NCBI RefSeq assembly: GCF_052857255.1 | Contig: NC_135500.1 | Location: 100,711,394 to 100,775,393 of the forward strand | Direction of reading: 5' to 3' | Length of the DNA: 64,000 bases | Origin: Amblyomma americanum | Taxonomy: Eukaryota > Arthropoda > Arachnida > Ixodida > Ixodidae | Shown here: piece after piece, positions 1 through 11,095 of the stretch | Position numbering within the stretch: position 1 is the stretch's first letter | Layout: each line of letters starts with the position of its first letter | Translations under genes and position numbers: made by a program | Notes under the pieces: model-generated | Told to the model about the DNA's origin: nothing | Databases searched by the model: none | Seen by the model: the letters and a program-made list of their open reading frames with translations, nothing else

Positions 1-1690
1 CGAGCAATGATGTTCATAACAATAAGCCCATGGACCGCCACGCAGCGGCTGTAGTTTCGCTTCACAGGCTGGACGGAACAGCATTCTGGTTTAGCCGCGA
101 GCAATGATGTTCATAACAATAAGCACATGGGCCGCCACGCAGCGGCTGTAGTTTTTCTTCACAGGCTGGACGGAACAGCATTCTGGTTTAGCCGCGAGCA
201 ATGATGTTCATAACAATAAGCCCATGGGCCGCCACGCAGCGGCTGTAGTTTCGCTTCACAGGCTGGACGGAACAGCATTCTGGTTTAGCCGCGAGCAATG
301 ATGTTCATAACGATAAGCCCATGGGCCGCCACGCAGCGGCTGTAGTTTCGCTTCACAGCTGGACGGAACAGCATTCTGGTTTAGCCGCGAGCAATGATGT
401 TCATAACAAAAAGCCCATGGGCCGCTACGCAGCGGCTGTAGTTTCGCTTCACAGGCTGGACGGAACAGCATTCTGGTTTAGACGCGAGCAATGATGTTCA
501 TAACAATAAGCACATGGGTGCTACGCAGCGGCTGTAGTTCGCTTCACAGGCTGGACGGAACAGCATTCTGGTTTAGCCGCGAGCAATGATGTTCATAACA
601 ATAAGCCCATGGGCCGCCACGCAGCGGCTGTAGTTTCGCTTCACAGGCTGGACGGAAAAGCATTCTGGTTTTTCCGCGAGCAATGATGTTCATAACAATA
701 AGCACATGGGCCGCCACGCAGCGGCTGTAGTTTGCCTCACAGGCTGGACGGAAGAGCATTCTGGTTTAGACGCGAGCAATGATTTCCATAACAATAAGCA
801 CATGGGCCGCCACGCAGCGGCTGTAGTTCGCTTCACAGGCTGGACGGAACAGCATTCTGGTTTAGCCGCGAGCAATGATGTTCATAACAATAAGCCCATG
901 GGCCGCCACGCAGCGGCTGTAGTTCGCTTCACAGGCTGGACGGAACAGCATTATGGTTTAGCCGCGAGCAATGATGTTCATAACGATAAGCCCATGGGCC
1001 GCCACGCAGCGGCTGTAGTTTCACTTCACAGGCTGGACGGAACAGCATTCTGGTTTAGCCGCGAGCAATGATGTTCATAACGATAAGCCCATGGGCCGCC
1101 ACGCAGCGGCTGTAGTTCGCTTCACAGGCTGGACGGAACAGCATTCTGGTTTAGCCGCGAGCAATGATGTTCATAACGATAAGCCCATGGGCCGCCACGC
1201 AGCGGCTGTAGTTTCGCTTCACAGGCTGGACGGAACAGCATTCTGGTTTAGCCGCGAGCAATGATGTTCATAACAATAAGCCCATGGGCCGCCACGCAGC
1301 GGCTGTAGTTTCGCTTCACAGGCTGGACGGAACAGCATTCTGGTTTAGCCGAGTGCAATGATGTTCATAACAATAAGCACATGGGCCGCCACGCAGCGGC
1401 TGTAGTTTCGCTTCACAGGCTGGACGGAACAGCATTCTGGTTTAGCCGCGTGCAATGATGTTCATAACGATAAGACCATGGGCCGCCACGCAGCGGCTGT
1501 AGTTCGTTTCACAGGCTGGACGGAACAGCATTCTGGTTTAGCCACGAGCAATGATGTTCATAACAATAAGCACATGGGTGCTACGCAGCGGCATTAGTTC
1601 GCTTCACAGGCTGGACGGAACAGCATTCTGGTTTAGCCGCGAGCAATGATGTTCATAACAATAAGCCCATGGGCCGCCACGCAGCGGCTG
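1..1690 (+). repeat. HOR segment, first copy of a long duplication
   Basis: This stretch recurs downstream. From 1 to about 190 it matches at +4,628: the variants GACCGCC (33 and 4,661) and GTTTTTCTTC (151 and 4,779) are shared. From about 190 to 1,690 it matches at +4,821, dropping to +4,820 after a 1-bp deletion near 6,190. The change of offset means the second copy has two extra monomers at about 4,840-5,032. It contains the CACAGCTGG deletion monomer (about 355), the TTTTTCCGC monomer (about 670), the ATTTCCAT monomer (about 782) and a GCATTAG monomer (1,591). The left end is cut by the window edge. Similarity stops near 1,690, where this copy has CTGCAGTTTCG and the other CTGTAGTTCG. Confidence 0.85.
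355..471 (+). repeat. CACAGCTGG deletion monomer and CCGCTACG partner (HOR landmark)
   Basis: A 1-bp deletion turns CACAGGCTGG into CACAGCTGG (a PvuII-type CAGCTG) in a TTT monomer, and the next monomer has GGCCGCTACG. The pair is found about 20 times, near 355, 5,176, 10,296, 12,230, 17,042, 17,625, 19,557, 23,228, 27,952, 31,126, 36,436, 38,172, 41,840, 45,796, 49,655, 52,936, 54,383, 57,957, 61,045 and 62,973. Linkage of two changes in adjacent monomers shows that all copies descend from one pair. Confidence 0.87.
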
Positions 1691-2880
1691 CAGTTTCGCT
1701 TCACAGGCTGGACGAAACAGCATTCTGGTTTAGCCACGAGCAATGATGTTCATAACAATAAGCACATGGGCCGCCACGCAGCGGTTGTAGTTTCGCTTCA
1801 CAGGCTGGACGGAACAGCATTCTGGTTTAGCCGCGAGCAATGATGTTCATAACAATAAGCACATGGGCCGCCACGCAGCGGCTGTAGTTCGCTTCACAGG
1901 CTGGACGGAACAGCATTCTGGTTTAGCCGTGAGCAATGATGTTCATAACGATAAGCCCATGGGCCGCCACGCAGCGGCTGTAGTTTCACTTCACAGGCTG
2001 GACGGAACAGCATTCTGGTTTAGCCGCGAGCAATGATGTTCATAACGATAAGCCCATGGGCCGCCACGCAGCGGCTGTAGTTCGCTTCACAGGCTGGACG
2101 GAACAGCATTCTGGTTTAGCCGCGAGCAATGATGTTCATAACGATAAGCCCATGGGCCGCCACGCAGCGGCTGTAGTTTCGCTTCACAGGCTGGACGGAA
2201 CAGCATTCTGGTTTAGCCGCGAGCAATGATGTTCATAACAATAAGCACATGGGCCGCCACGCAGCGGCTGTAGTTCGCTTCACAGGCTGGACGGAACAGC
2301 ATTCTGGTTTAGCCGCGAGCAATGATGTTCATAACGATAAGCCCATGGGCCGCCACGCAGCGGCTGTAGTTTCGCTTCACAGGCTGGAAGGAACAGCATT
2401 CTGGTTTAGCCGCGAGCAATGATGTTCATAACAATAAGCCCATGGACCGCCACGCAGCGGCTGTAGTTTCGCTTCACAGGCTGGACGGAACAGCATTCTG
2501 GTTTAGCCGCGAGCAATGATGTTCATAACAATAAGCACATGGGCCGCCACGCAGCGGCTGTAGTTTCGCTTCACAGGCTGGACGGAACAGCATTCTGGTT
2601 TAGCCGCGAGCAATGATGTTCATAACAATAAGCACATGGGCCGCCACGCAGCGGCTGTAGTTCGCTTCACAGGCTGGACGGAACAGCATTCTGGTTTAGC
2701 CGCGAGCAATGATGTTCATAACGATAAGCCCATGGGCCGCCACGCAGCGGCTGTAGTTTCGCTTCACAGGCTGGACGGAACAGCATTCTGGTTTAGCCGC
2801 GAGCAATGATGTTCATAACAATAAGCCCATGGGCCGCCACGCAGCGGCTGTAGTTTCGCTTCACAGGCTGGACGGAACAG
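1646..2880 (+). repeat. 23-monomer-offset HOR segment, copy 1 (+2,216)
   Basis: The monomer order after the CTGCAG cassette recurs at +2,216: GTGAGC at 1,929 and 4,145, and GGAAGG at 2,386 and 4,602, followed in both by the GGACCGCC monomer. The first monomers differ (AACAATAAG here, AAAAATAAG at 3,880), so this copy is an older or partly converted form of the cassette. No gene is present. Confidence 0.8.
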
Positions 2881-2925
2881 CATCCTGGTTTAGACGCGAG
2901 CAATGATGTTCATAACAATAAGCAC

Positions 2926-3387
2926 ATGGGCCGCCACGCAGCGGCTGTAGTTCGCTTCACAGGCTGGACGGAACAGCATTCTGGTTTAGCCGCGAGCAAT
3001 GATGTTCATATCAATAAGCGCATTGTCCACCACGCAGCAGCAGTAGTTTGCCTCACAGGCTGGATGGAAGAGCATTCTGGTTTTGACGCGAGCAATGATG
3101 TTCATAACAATAAGCACATGGGCCGCCACGCAGCGGCTGTAGTTCGCTTCACAGGCTGGACGGAACAGCATTCTGGTTTAGCCGCGAGCAATGATGTCCA
3201 TAACAATAAGCACATGGGCCGCCACGCAGCGGCTGTAGTTCGCTTCACAGGCTGGACGGAACAGCATTCTGGTTTAGCCGCGAGCAATGATGTTCATAAC
3301 AATAAGCCCATGGGCCGTCACGCAGCAGCTGTAGTTTCGCTTCACAGGCTGGACGGAACAGCATTCTGGTCTAGCCGCGAGCAATGA
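2926..3387 (+). other. Open frame of 153 codons over a small divergent island (not a gene)
   Basis: Consecutive 96-bp monomers keep a 32-codon frame open. The unit reads M-G-R-H-A-A-A-V-V, then FTGWTEQHSGLAASNDVHNN. The second unit is the divergent type (HINKRIVHH, VVCLTGWMEEHSGFDASND), encoded by the monomer around 3,003-3,090 with ATATCAATAAGCGCATTG and TTTTGACGCG. The frame closes in the next 97-bp monomer at the standard ending SLHRLDGTAFW, with TGA. No ribosome-binding or splice context distinguishes it from the rest of the array. It is useful as a marker of an island remnant, not as a coding sequence. Confidence 0.75.
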
Positions 3388-3861
3388 CGTTCATAACGAT
3401 AAGCACATGGGTGCAACGCAGCGGCTGTAGTTCGTTTCACAGGCTGGACGGAACAGCATTCTGGTTTAGCCACGAGCAATGATGTTCATAACAATAAGCA
3501 CATGGGTGCTACGCAGCGGCATTAGTTCGCTTCACAGGCTGGACGGAACAGCATTCTGGTTTAGCCGCGAGCAATGATGTTCATAACAATAAGCCCATGG
3601 GCCCCCACGCAGCGGCTGCAGTTTCGCTTCACAGGCTGGACGAAACAGCATTCTGGTTTAGCCACGAGCAATGATGTTCATAACAATAAGCACATGGGTG
3701 CTACGCAGCAGCTGTAGTTCGCTTCACAGGCTGGACGGAACAGCATTCTGGTTTAGCCGCGAGCAATGATGTTCATAACAATAAGCACATGGGCCGCCAC
3801 GCAGCGGCTGTAGTTCGCTTCACAGGCTGGACGGAACAGCATTCTGGTTTAGCCGCGAGCA
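3388..3861 (+). repeat. TGCTACG / GCATTAG cassette, early copy
   Basis: A run of short variant monomers in which GGCCGCCACG is replaced by GGTGCTACG (one base shorter). One has the GCATTAG change (about 3,519), flanked by CCACGAGC junctions and a CTGCAG monomer. The same order recurs about a dozen times: GCATTAG lies near 1,591, 3,519, 6,411, 15,385, 26,293, 29,565, 34,297, 34,777, 40,181, 44,137, 48,383 and 61,314. In all but the two left-hand copies (1,591 and 6,411) the AAAAATAAG cassette follows. The copy at 26,293 carries GCAGCATTAG. Confidence 0.85.
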
Positions 3862-4059
3862 ATGATGTTCATAAAAATAAGCCCATGGGCCGTCACGCAG
3901 CAGCTGCAGTTTCGCTTCACAGGGTGGACGGAACAGCATTCTGGTTTAGCCGCGAGCAATGATGTTCATAACAATAAGCACATGGGCCGCCACGCAGCGG
4001 TTGTAGTTTCGCTTCACAGGCTGGACGGAACAGCATTCTGGTTTAGCCGCGAGCAATGA
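3862..4059 (+). repeat. AAAAATAAG / CTGCAG cassette (HOR landmark), first full copy
   Basis: Two adjacent monomers carry five linked changes: CATAAAAATAAG, CCGTCACGCAGCAG, CTGCAGTTTCG (a PstI-type site), CACAGGGTGG, and GCGGTTGTAG in the second. The linked set recurs at 3,862, 15,728, 26,636, 29,908, 34,448, 35,120, 40,524, 44,480, 48,726 and 61,657, so these are copies of one ancestral event. From this cassette to the deletion-monomer pair the distance is 1,215 bp in seven copies, 1,118 bp after 29,908 (about one monomer lost) and 828 bp after 48,726 (about four lost). A short 65-codon open frame over it is incidental. Confidence 0.9.
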
Positions 4060-5076
4060 TGTTCATAACAATAAGCACATGGGCCGCCACGCAGCGGCTG
4101 TAGTTCGCTTCACAGGCTGGACGGAACAGCATTCTGGTTTAGCCGTGAGCAATGATGTTCATAACGATAAGCCCATGGGCCGCCACGCAGCGGCTGTAGT
4201 TTCATTTCACAGGCTGGACGGAACAGCATTCTGGTTTAGCCGCGAGCAATGATGTTCATAACGATAAGCCCATGGGCCGCCACGCAGCGGCTGTAGTTCG
4301 CTTCACAGGCTGGACGGAACAGCATTCTGGTTTAGCCGCGAGCAATGATGTTCATAACGATAAGCCCATGGGCCGCCACGCAGCGGCTGTAGTTTCGCTT
4401 CACAGGCTGGACGGAACAGCATTCTGGTTTAGCCGCGAGCAATGATGTTCATAACAATAAGCACATGGGCCGCCACGCAGCGGCTGTAGTTCGCTTCACA
4501 GGCTGGACGGAACAGCATTCTGGTTTAGCCGCGAGCAATGATGTTCATAACGATAAGCCCATGGGCCGCCACGCAGCGGCTGTAGTTTCGCTTCACAGGC
4601 TGGAAGGAACAGCATTCTGGTTTAGCCGCGAGCAATGATGTTCATAACAATAAGCCCATGGACCGCCACGCAGCGGCTGTAGTTTCGCTTCACAGGCTGG
4701 ACGGAACAGCATTCTGGTTTAGCCGCGAGCAATGATGTTCATAACAATAAGCACATGGGCCGCCACGCAGCGGCTGTAGTTTTTCTTCACAGGCTGGACG
4801 GAACAGCATTCTGGTTTAGCCGCGAGCAATGATGTTCATAACAATAAGCACATGGGCCACCACGCAGCGGCTGTAGTTCGCTTCACAGGCTGGACGGAAC
4901 AGCATTCTGGTTTAGCCGCGAGCAATGATGTTCATAACGATAAGCCCATGGGCCGCCACGCAGCGGCTGTAGTTTCGCTTCACAGGCTGGACGGAACAGC
5001 ATTCTGGTTTAGCCGCGAGCAATGATGTTCATAACAATAAGCCCATGGGCCGCCACGCAGCGGCTGTAGTTTCGCT
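4060..5076 (+). repeat. GTGAGC - GGAAGG - GGACCGCC stretch of the HOR
   Basis: Ordered single-monomer variants: GCCGTGAGC (4,145), a TTTCATTTCAC monomer specific to this copy, GGAAGG (4,602), GGACCGCC (4,661), GTTTTTCTTC (4,779) and GGGCCACCACG (about 4,856). The order matches 1,843-2,880 at +2,216. Its right-hand part is the source or copy of the first 190 bases of the window. Only monomers are present. Confidence 0.82.
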
Positions 5077-6510
5077 TCACAGGCTGGACGGAACAGCATT
5101 CTGGTTTAGCCGCGAGCAATGATGTTCATAACGATAAGCCCATGGGCCGCCACGCAGCGGCTGTAGTTTCGCTTCACAGCTGGACGGAACAGCATTCTGG
5201 TTTAGCCGCGAGCAATGATGTTCATAACAAAAAGCCCATGGGCCGCTACGCAGCGGCTGTAGTTTCGCTTCACAGGCTGGACGGAACAGCATTCTGGTTT
5301 AGACGCGAGCAATGATGTTCATAACAATAAGCACATGGGTGCTACGCAGCGGCTGTAGTTCGCTTCACAGGCTGGACGGAACAGCATTCTGGTTTAGCCG
5401 CGAGCAATGATGTTCATAACAATAAGCCCATGGGCCGCCACGCAGCGGCTGTAGTTTCGCTTCACAGGCTGGACGGAACAGCATTCTGGTTTTTCCGCGA
5501 GCAATGATGTTCATAACAATAAGCACATGGGCCGCCACGCAGCGGCTGTAGTTTGCCTCACAGGCTGGACGGAAGAGCATTCTGGTTTAGACGCGAGCAA
5601 TGATTTCCATAACAATAAGCACATGGGCCGCCACGCAGCGGCTGTAGTTCGCTTCACAGGCTGGACGGAACAGCATTCTGGTTTAGCCGCGAGCAATGAT
5701 GTTCATAACAATAAGCCCATGGGCCGCCACGCAGCGGCTGTAGTTCGCTTCACAGGCTGGACGGAACAGCATTCTGGTTTAGCCGCGAGCAATGATGTTC
5801 ATAACGATAAGCCCATGGGCCGCCACGCAGCGGCTGTAGTTTCACTTCACAGGCTGGACGGAACAGCATTCTGGTTTAGCCGCGAGCAATGATGTTCATA
5901 ACGATAAGCCCATGGGCCGCCACGCAGCGGCTGTAGTTCGCTTCACAGGCTGGACGGAACAGCATTCTGGTTTAGCCGCGAGCAATGATGTTCATAACGA
6001 TAAGCCCATGGGCCGCCACGCAGCGGCTGTAGTTTCGCTTCACAGGCTGGACGGAACAGCATTCTGGTTTAGCCGCGAGCAATGATGTTCATAACAATAA
6101 GCCCATGGGCCGCCACGCAGCGGCTGTAGTTTCGCTTCACAGGCTGGACGGAGCAGCATTCTGGTTTAGCCGAGTGCAATGATGTTCATACAATAAGCAC
6201 ATGGGCCGCCACGCAGCGGCTGTAGTTTCGCTTCACAGGCTGGACGGAACAGCATTCTGGTTTAGCCGCGTGCAATGATGTTCATAACGATAAGCCCATG
6301 GGCCGCCACGCAGCGGCTGTAGTTCGTTTCACAGGCTGGACGGAACAGCATTCTGGTTTAGCCACGAGCAATGAAGTTCATAACAATAAGCACATGGGTG
6401 CTACGCAGCGGCATTAGTTCGCTTCACAGGCTGGACGGAACAACATTCTGGTTTAGCCGCGAGCAATGATGTTCATAACAATAAGCCCATGGGCCGCCAA
6501 GCAGCGGCTG
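5077..6510 (+). repeat. HOR segment, second copy of the left-edge duplication
   Basis: It matches 256-1,690 at +4,821, then +4,820 after a 1-bp deletion in CATACAATAAGC near 6,190. It begins with the CACAGCTGG deletion monomer and its CCGCTACG neighbour, runs through TTTTTCCGC (about 5,489) and ATTTCCAT (about 5,603), and ends at a GCATTAG monomer (6,411). Differences from copy 1 are few, for example GGAAAAGC at about 655 against GGAACAGC here. Confidence 0.85.
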
Positions 6511-6950
6511 TAGTTCGCTTCACAGGCTGGACGGAACAGCATTCTGGTTTAGCCGCGAGCAATGATGTTCATAACAATAAGCACATGGGCCGCCACGCAG
6601 CGGCTGTAGTTTGCCTCACAGGCTGGACGGAAGAGCATTCTGGTTTAGACGCGAGCAATGATTTCCATAACAATAAGCACATGGGCCGCCACGCAGCGGC
6701 TGTAGTTCGCTTCACAGGCTGGACGGAACAGCATTCTGGTTTAGCCGCGAGCAATGATGTTCATAACAATAAGCCCATGGGCCGCCACGCAGCGGCTGTA
6801 GTTCGCTTCACAGGCTGGACGGAACAGCATTCTGGTTTAGCCGCGAGCAATGATGTTCATAACGATAAGCCCATGGGCCGCCACGCAGCGGCTGTAGTTT
6901 CACTTCACAGGCTGGACGGAACAGCATTCTGGTTTAGCCGCGAGCAATGA
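6489..6950 (+). other. Open frame of 153 codons in a run of 96-bp monomers (not a gene)
   Basis: Five successive monomers keep the 32-codon frame open before a 97-bp TTTCAC monomer closes it. It differs from the open frame at 5,527-5,892 only by an extra leading unit, as expected from an 11-monomer duplication: 5,527 corresponds to 6,585, an offset of 1,058. The leading unit has CCGCCAAGCAG (His to Gln). Frames open and close in both copies purely according to monomer length. Confidence 0.75.
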
Positions 6951-7383
6951 TGTTCATAACGATAAGCCCATGGGCCGCCACGCAGCGGCTGTAGTTCGCT
7001 TCACAGGCTGGACGGAACAGCATTCTGGTTTAGCCGCGAGCAATGATGTTCATAACGATAAGCCCATGGGCCGCCACGCAGCGGCTGTAGTTTCGCTTCA
7101 CAGGCTGGACGGAACAGCATTCTGGTTTAGCCGCGAGCAATGATGTTCATAACAATAAGCCCATGGGCCGCCACGCAGCGGCTGTAGTTTCGCTTCACAG
7201 GCTGGACGGAACAGCATTCTGGTTTAGCCGAGTGCAATGATGTTCATAACAATAAGCACATGGGCTGCCACGCAGCGGCTGTAGTTTCGCTTCACAGGCT
7301 GGACGGAACAGCATTCTGGTTTAGCCGCGTGCAATGATGTTCATAACGATAAGCCCATGGGCCGCCACGCAGCGGCTGTAGTT
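6511..7383 (+). repeat. 11-monomer duplication, second copy (+1,058)
   Basis: The monomer order of about 5,453-6,325 is repeated here at +1,058. The ATTTCCAT monomer recurs, and the GCCGAGTGC junction lies at 6,171 and 7,229. Similarity ends where copy 1 has GTTCGTTTCAC (about 6,325) and this copy has GTTCGCTTCAC. The +1,058 offset is 11 monomers. Confidence 0.82.
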
Positions 7384-8000
7384 CGCTTCACAGGCTGGAC
7401 GGAACAGCATTCTGGTTTAGCCGCGAGCAATGATGTTCATAACGATAAGCCCATGGGCCGCCACGCAGCGGCTGTAGTTTCGCTTCACAGGCTGGACGGA
7501 ACAGCATTCTGGTTTAGCCGCGAGCAATGATGTTCATAACAATAAGCCCATGGGCCGCCACGCAGCGGCTGTAGTTTCGCTTCACAGGCTGGACGGAACA
7601 GCATTCTGGTTTAGCCGCGTGCAATGACGTTCATAACAATAAGCACATGGGCCGCCACGCAGCGGCTGTAGTTTCGCTTAACAGGCTGGAGGGAACAGCA
7701 TTCTGGTTTAGACGCGAGCAATGATGTTCATAACAATAAGCACATGGGCCGCCACGCAGCGGCTGTAGTTCGCTTCACAGGCTGGACGGAACAGCATTCT
7801 GGTTTAGCCGCGAGCAATGATGTTCATAACGATAAGCCCATGGGCCGCCACGCAGCGGCTGTAGTTTCACTTCACAGGCTGGACGGAACAGCATTCTCGT
7901 TTAGCCGCGAGCAATGATGTTCATAACGATAAGCCCATGGGCCGCCACGCAGCGGCTGTAGTTCGCTTCACAGGCTGGACGGAACAGCATTCTGGTTTAG
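7384..8000 (+). repeat. Monomer run with CTTAACAGG / GGAGGGAAC unit
   Basis: Ordinary monomers around one marked unit near 7,620-7,700: GTGCAATGACG, then CTTAACAGG, GGAGGGAAC and a TTTAGACGC junction. The marked unit recurs near 13,290, 20,620, 24,290, 32,570, 38,070, 38,550, 51,290, 56,030 and 59,015. No gene is present. Confidence 0.8.
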
Positions 8001-9161
8001 CGTAGAGCTATGATGTTCATAACGATAAGCCCATGGGCCGCCACGCAGCGGCTGTAGTCTCGCTTCACAGGCTGGACGGAACAGCATTCTGGTTTAGCCG
8101 CGAGCAATGATGTTCATAACAATAAGCCCATGGGCCGCCACGCAGCGGCTGTAGTTTCGCTTCACAGGCTGGACGGAACAGCATTCTGGTTTAGCCGCGT
8201 GCAATGATGTTCATAACAATAAGCACATGGGCCGCCACGCAGCGGCTGTAGTTTCGCTTCACAGGCTGGACGGAACAGCATTCTGGTTTAGCCGCGTGCA
8301 ATGATGTTCATAACGATAAGCCCATAGGCCGCCACGCAGCGGCTGTAGTTTCGCTTCACAGGCTGGACGGAACAGCATTCTGGTTTAGCCGCGAGCAATG
8401 ATGTTCATAACAATAAGCACATGGGCCGCCACGCAGCGGCTGTAGTTCGCTTCACAGGCTGGACGGAACAGCATTCTGGTTTAGCGTAGAGCTATGATGT
8501 TCATAACGATAAGCCCATGGGCCGCCACGCAGCGGCTGTAGTCTCGCTTCACAGGCTGGACGGAACAGCATTCTGGTTTAGCCGCGAGCAATGATGTTCA
8601 TAACAATAAGCCCATGGGCCGCCACGCAGCGGCTGTAGTTTCGCTTCACAGGCTGGACGGAACAGCATTCTGGTTTAGCCGCGTGCAATGATGTTCATAA
8701 CAATAAGCACATGGGCCGCCACGCAGCGGCTGTAGTTTCGCTTCACAGGCTGGACGGAACAGCATTCTGGTTTAGCCGCGTGCAATGATGTTCATAACGA
8801 TAAGCCCATGGGCCGCCACGCAGCGGCTGTAGTTTCGCTTCACAGGCTGGACGGAACAGCATTCTGGTTTAGCCGCGAGCAATGATGTTCATAACAATAA
8901 GCACATGGGCCGCCACGCAGCGGCTGTAGTTCGCTTCACAGGCTGGACGGAACAGCATTCTGGTTTAGCCGCGTGCAATGATGTTCATAACGATAAGCCC
9001 ATGGGCCGCCACGCAGCGGCTGTAGTTTCGCTTCACAGGCTGGACGGAACAGCATTCTGGTTTAGCCGCGAGCAATGATGTTCATAACAATAAGCACATG
9101 GGCCGCCACGCAGCGGCTGTAGTTCGCTTCACAGGCTGGACGGAACAGCATTCTGGTTTAG
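8001..9161 (+). repeat. Nested 5- and 7-monomer expansions anchored on CGTAGAGCT
   Basis: The monomer junction TTTAGCGTAGAGCTATG replaces TTTAGCCGCGAGCAATG at 8,001, 8,485 and 9,162, giving intervals of 484 bp (5 monomers) and 677 bp (7 monomers). All three are followed by TAGTCTCGC, a change not seen elsewhere in the window. The 7-monomer unit is the 5-monomer unit plus a GTGC/AACGATAAG pair. This shared private change marks a recent local expansion. Confidence 0.88.
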
Positions 9162-11095
9162 CGTAGAGCTATGATGTTCATAACGATAAGCCCATGGGCC
9201 GCCACGCAGCGGCTGTAGTCTCGCTTCACAGGCTGGACGGAACAGCATTCTGGTTTAGCCGCGAGCAATGATGTTCATAACAATAAGCCCATGGGCCGCC
9301 ACGCAGCGGCTGTAGTTTCGCTTCACAGGCTGGACGGAACAGCATTCTGGTTTAGCCGCGTGCAATGATGTTCATAACAATAAGCACATGGGCCGCCACG
9401 CAGCGGCTGTAGTTTCGCTTCACAGGCTGGACGGAACAGCATTCTGGTTTAGCCGCGTGCAATGATGTTCATAACGATAAGCCCATGGGCCGCCACGCAG
9501 CGGCTGTAGTTTCGCTTCACAGGCTGGACGGAACAGCATTCTGGTTTAGCCGCGAGCAATGATGTTCATAACAATAAGCACATGGGCCGCCACGCAGCGG
9601 CTGTAGTTCGCTTCACAGGCTGGACGGAACAGCATTCTGGTTTAGCCGCGAGCAATGATGTTCATAACGATAAGCCCATGGGCCGCCACGCAGCGGCTGT
9701 AGTTTCGCTTCACAGGCTGGACGGAACAGCATTCTGGTTTAGCCGCGAGCAATGATGTTCATAACAATAAGCCCATGGGCCGCCACGCAGCGGCTGTAGT
9801 TTCGCTTCACAGGCTGGACGGAACAGCATTCTGGTTTAGCCGCGAGCAATGATGTTCATAACAATAAGCACATGGGCCGCCACGCAGCGGCTGTAGTTTC
9901 GCTTCACAGGCTGGACGGAACAGCATTCTGGTTTAGCCGCGAGCAATGATGTTCATAACAATAAGCACATGGGCCGCCACGCAGCGGCTGTAGTTCGCTT
10001 CACAGGCTGGACGGAACAGCATTCTGGTTTAGCCGCGAGCAATGATGTTCATAACGATAAGCCCATGGGCCGCCACGCAGCGGCTGTAGTTTCGGTTCAC
10101 AGGCTGGACGGAACAGCATTCTGGTTTAGCCGCGAGCAATGATGTTCATGACAATAAGCCCATGGGCCGCCACGCAGCGGCTGTAGTTTCGCTTCACAGG
10201 CTGGACGGAACAGCATTCTGGTTTAGCCGCGAGCAATGATGTTCATAACGATAAGCCCATGGGCCGCCACGCAGCGGCTGTAGTTTCGCTTCACAGCTGG
10301 ACGGAACAGCATTCTGGTTTAGCCGCGAGCAATGATGTTCATAACAATAAGCCCATGGGCCGCTACGCAGCGGCTGTAGTTTCGCTTCACAGGCTGGACG
10401 GAACAGAATTCTGATTTAGACGCGAGCAATGATGTTCATAACAATAAGCACATGGGCCGCCACGCAGCGGCTGTAGTTCGCTTCACAGGCTGGACGGAAC
10501 AGCATTCTGGTTTAGCCGCGAGCAATGATGTTCATAACGATAAGCCCATGGGCCGCCACGCAGCGGCTGTAGTTTCACTTCACAGGCTGGACGGAACAGC
10601 ATTCTGGTTTAGCCGCGAGCAATGATGTTCATAACGATAAGCCCATGGGCCGCCACGCAGCGGCTGTAGTTCGCTTCACAGGCTGGACGGAACAGCATTC
10701 TGGTTTAGCCGCGAGCAATGATGTTCATAACGATAAGCCCATGGGCCGCCACGCAGCGGCTGTAGTTTCGCTTCACAGGCTGGACGGAACAGCATTCTGG
10801 TTTAGCCGCGAGCAATGATGTTCATAACAATAAGCCCATGGGCCGCCACGCAGCGGCTGTAGTTTCGCTTCACAGGCTGGACGGAACAGCATTCTGGTTT
10901 AGCCGAGTGCAATGATGTTCATAACAATAAGCACATGGGCCGCCACGCAGCGGCTGTAGTTTCGCTTCACAGGCTGGACGGAACAGCATTCTGGTTTAGC
11001 CGCGTGCAATGATGTTCATAACGATAAGCCCATGGGCCGCCACGCAGCGGCTGTAGTTCGCTTCACAGGCTGGACGGAACAGCATTCTGGTTTAG
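9162..11095 (+). repeat. 20-monomer HOR unit (1,934 bp), copy 1
   Basis: It starts at the CGTAGAGCT junction (9,162) and ends at the next one (11,096). Inside are GTTCATGACAATAAG (about 10,148), the CACAGCTGG deletion monomer (about 10,296), CCGCTACG and the GAATTCTGATTT monomer with an EcoRI-type site at 10,406. All of these recur at +1,934. It differs from copy 2 by TAGTCTCGC at the start and TTTCGGTTCAC near 10,093. Confidence 0.88.

Noticed and set aside
33..49. Covariation-supported RNA hairpin at GCCGC/GCGGC
   Set aside because: CCGTC paired with GCAGC leaves a mismatch and GGTGCTACG removes the stem; no compensatory pair was seen.
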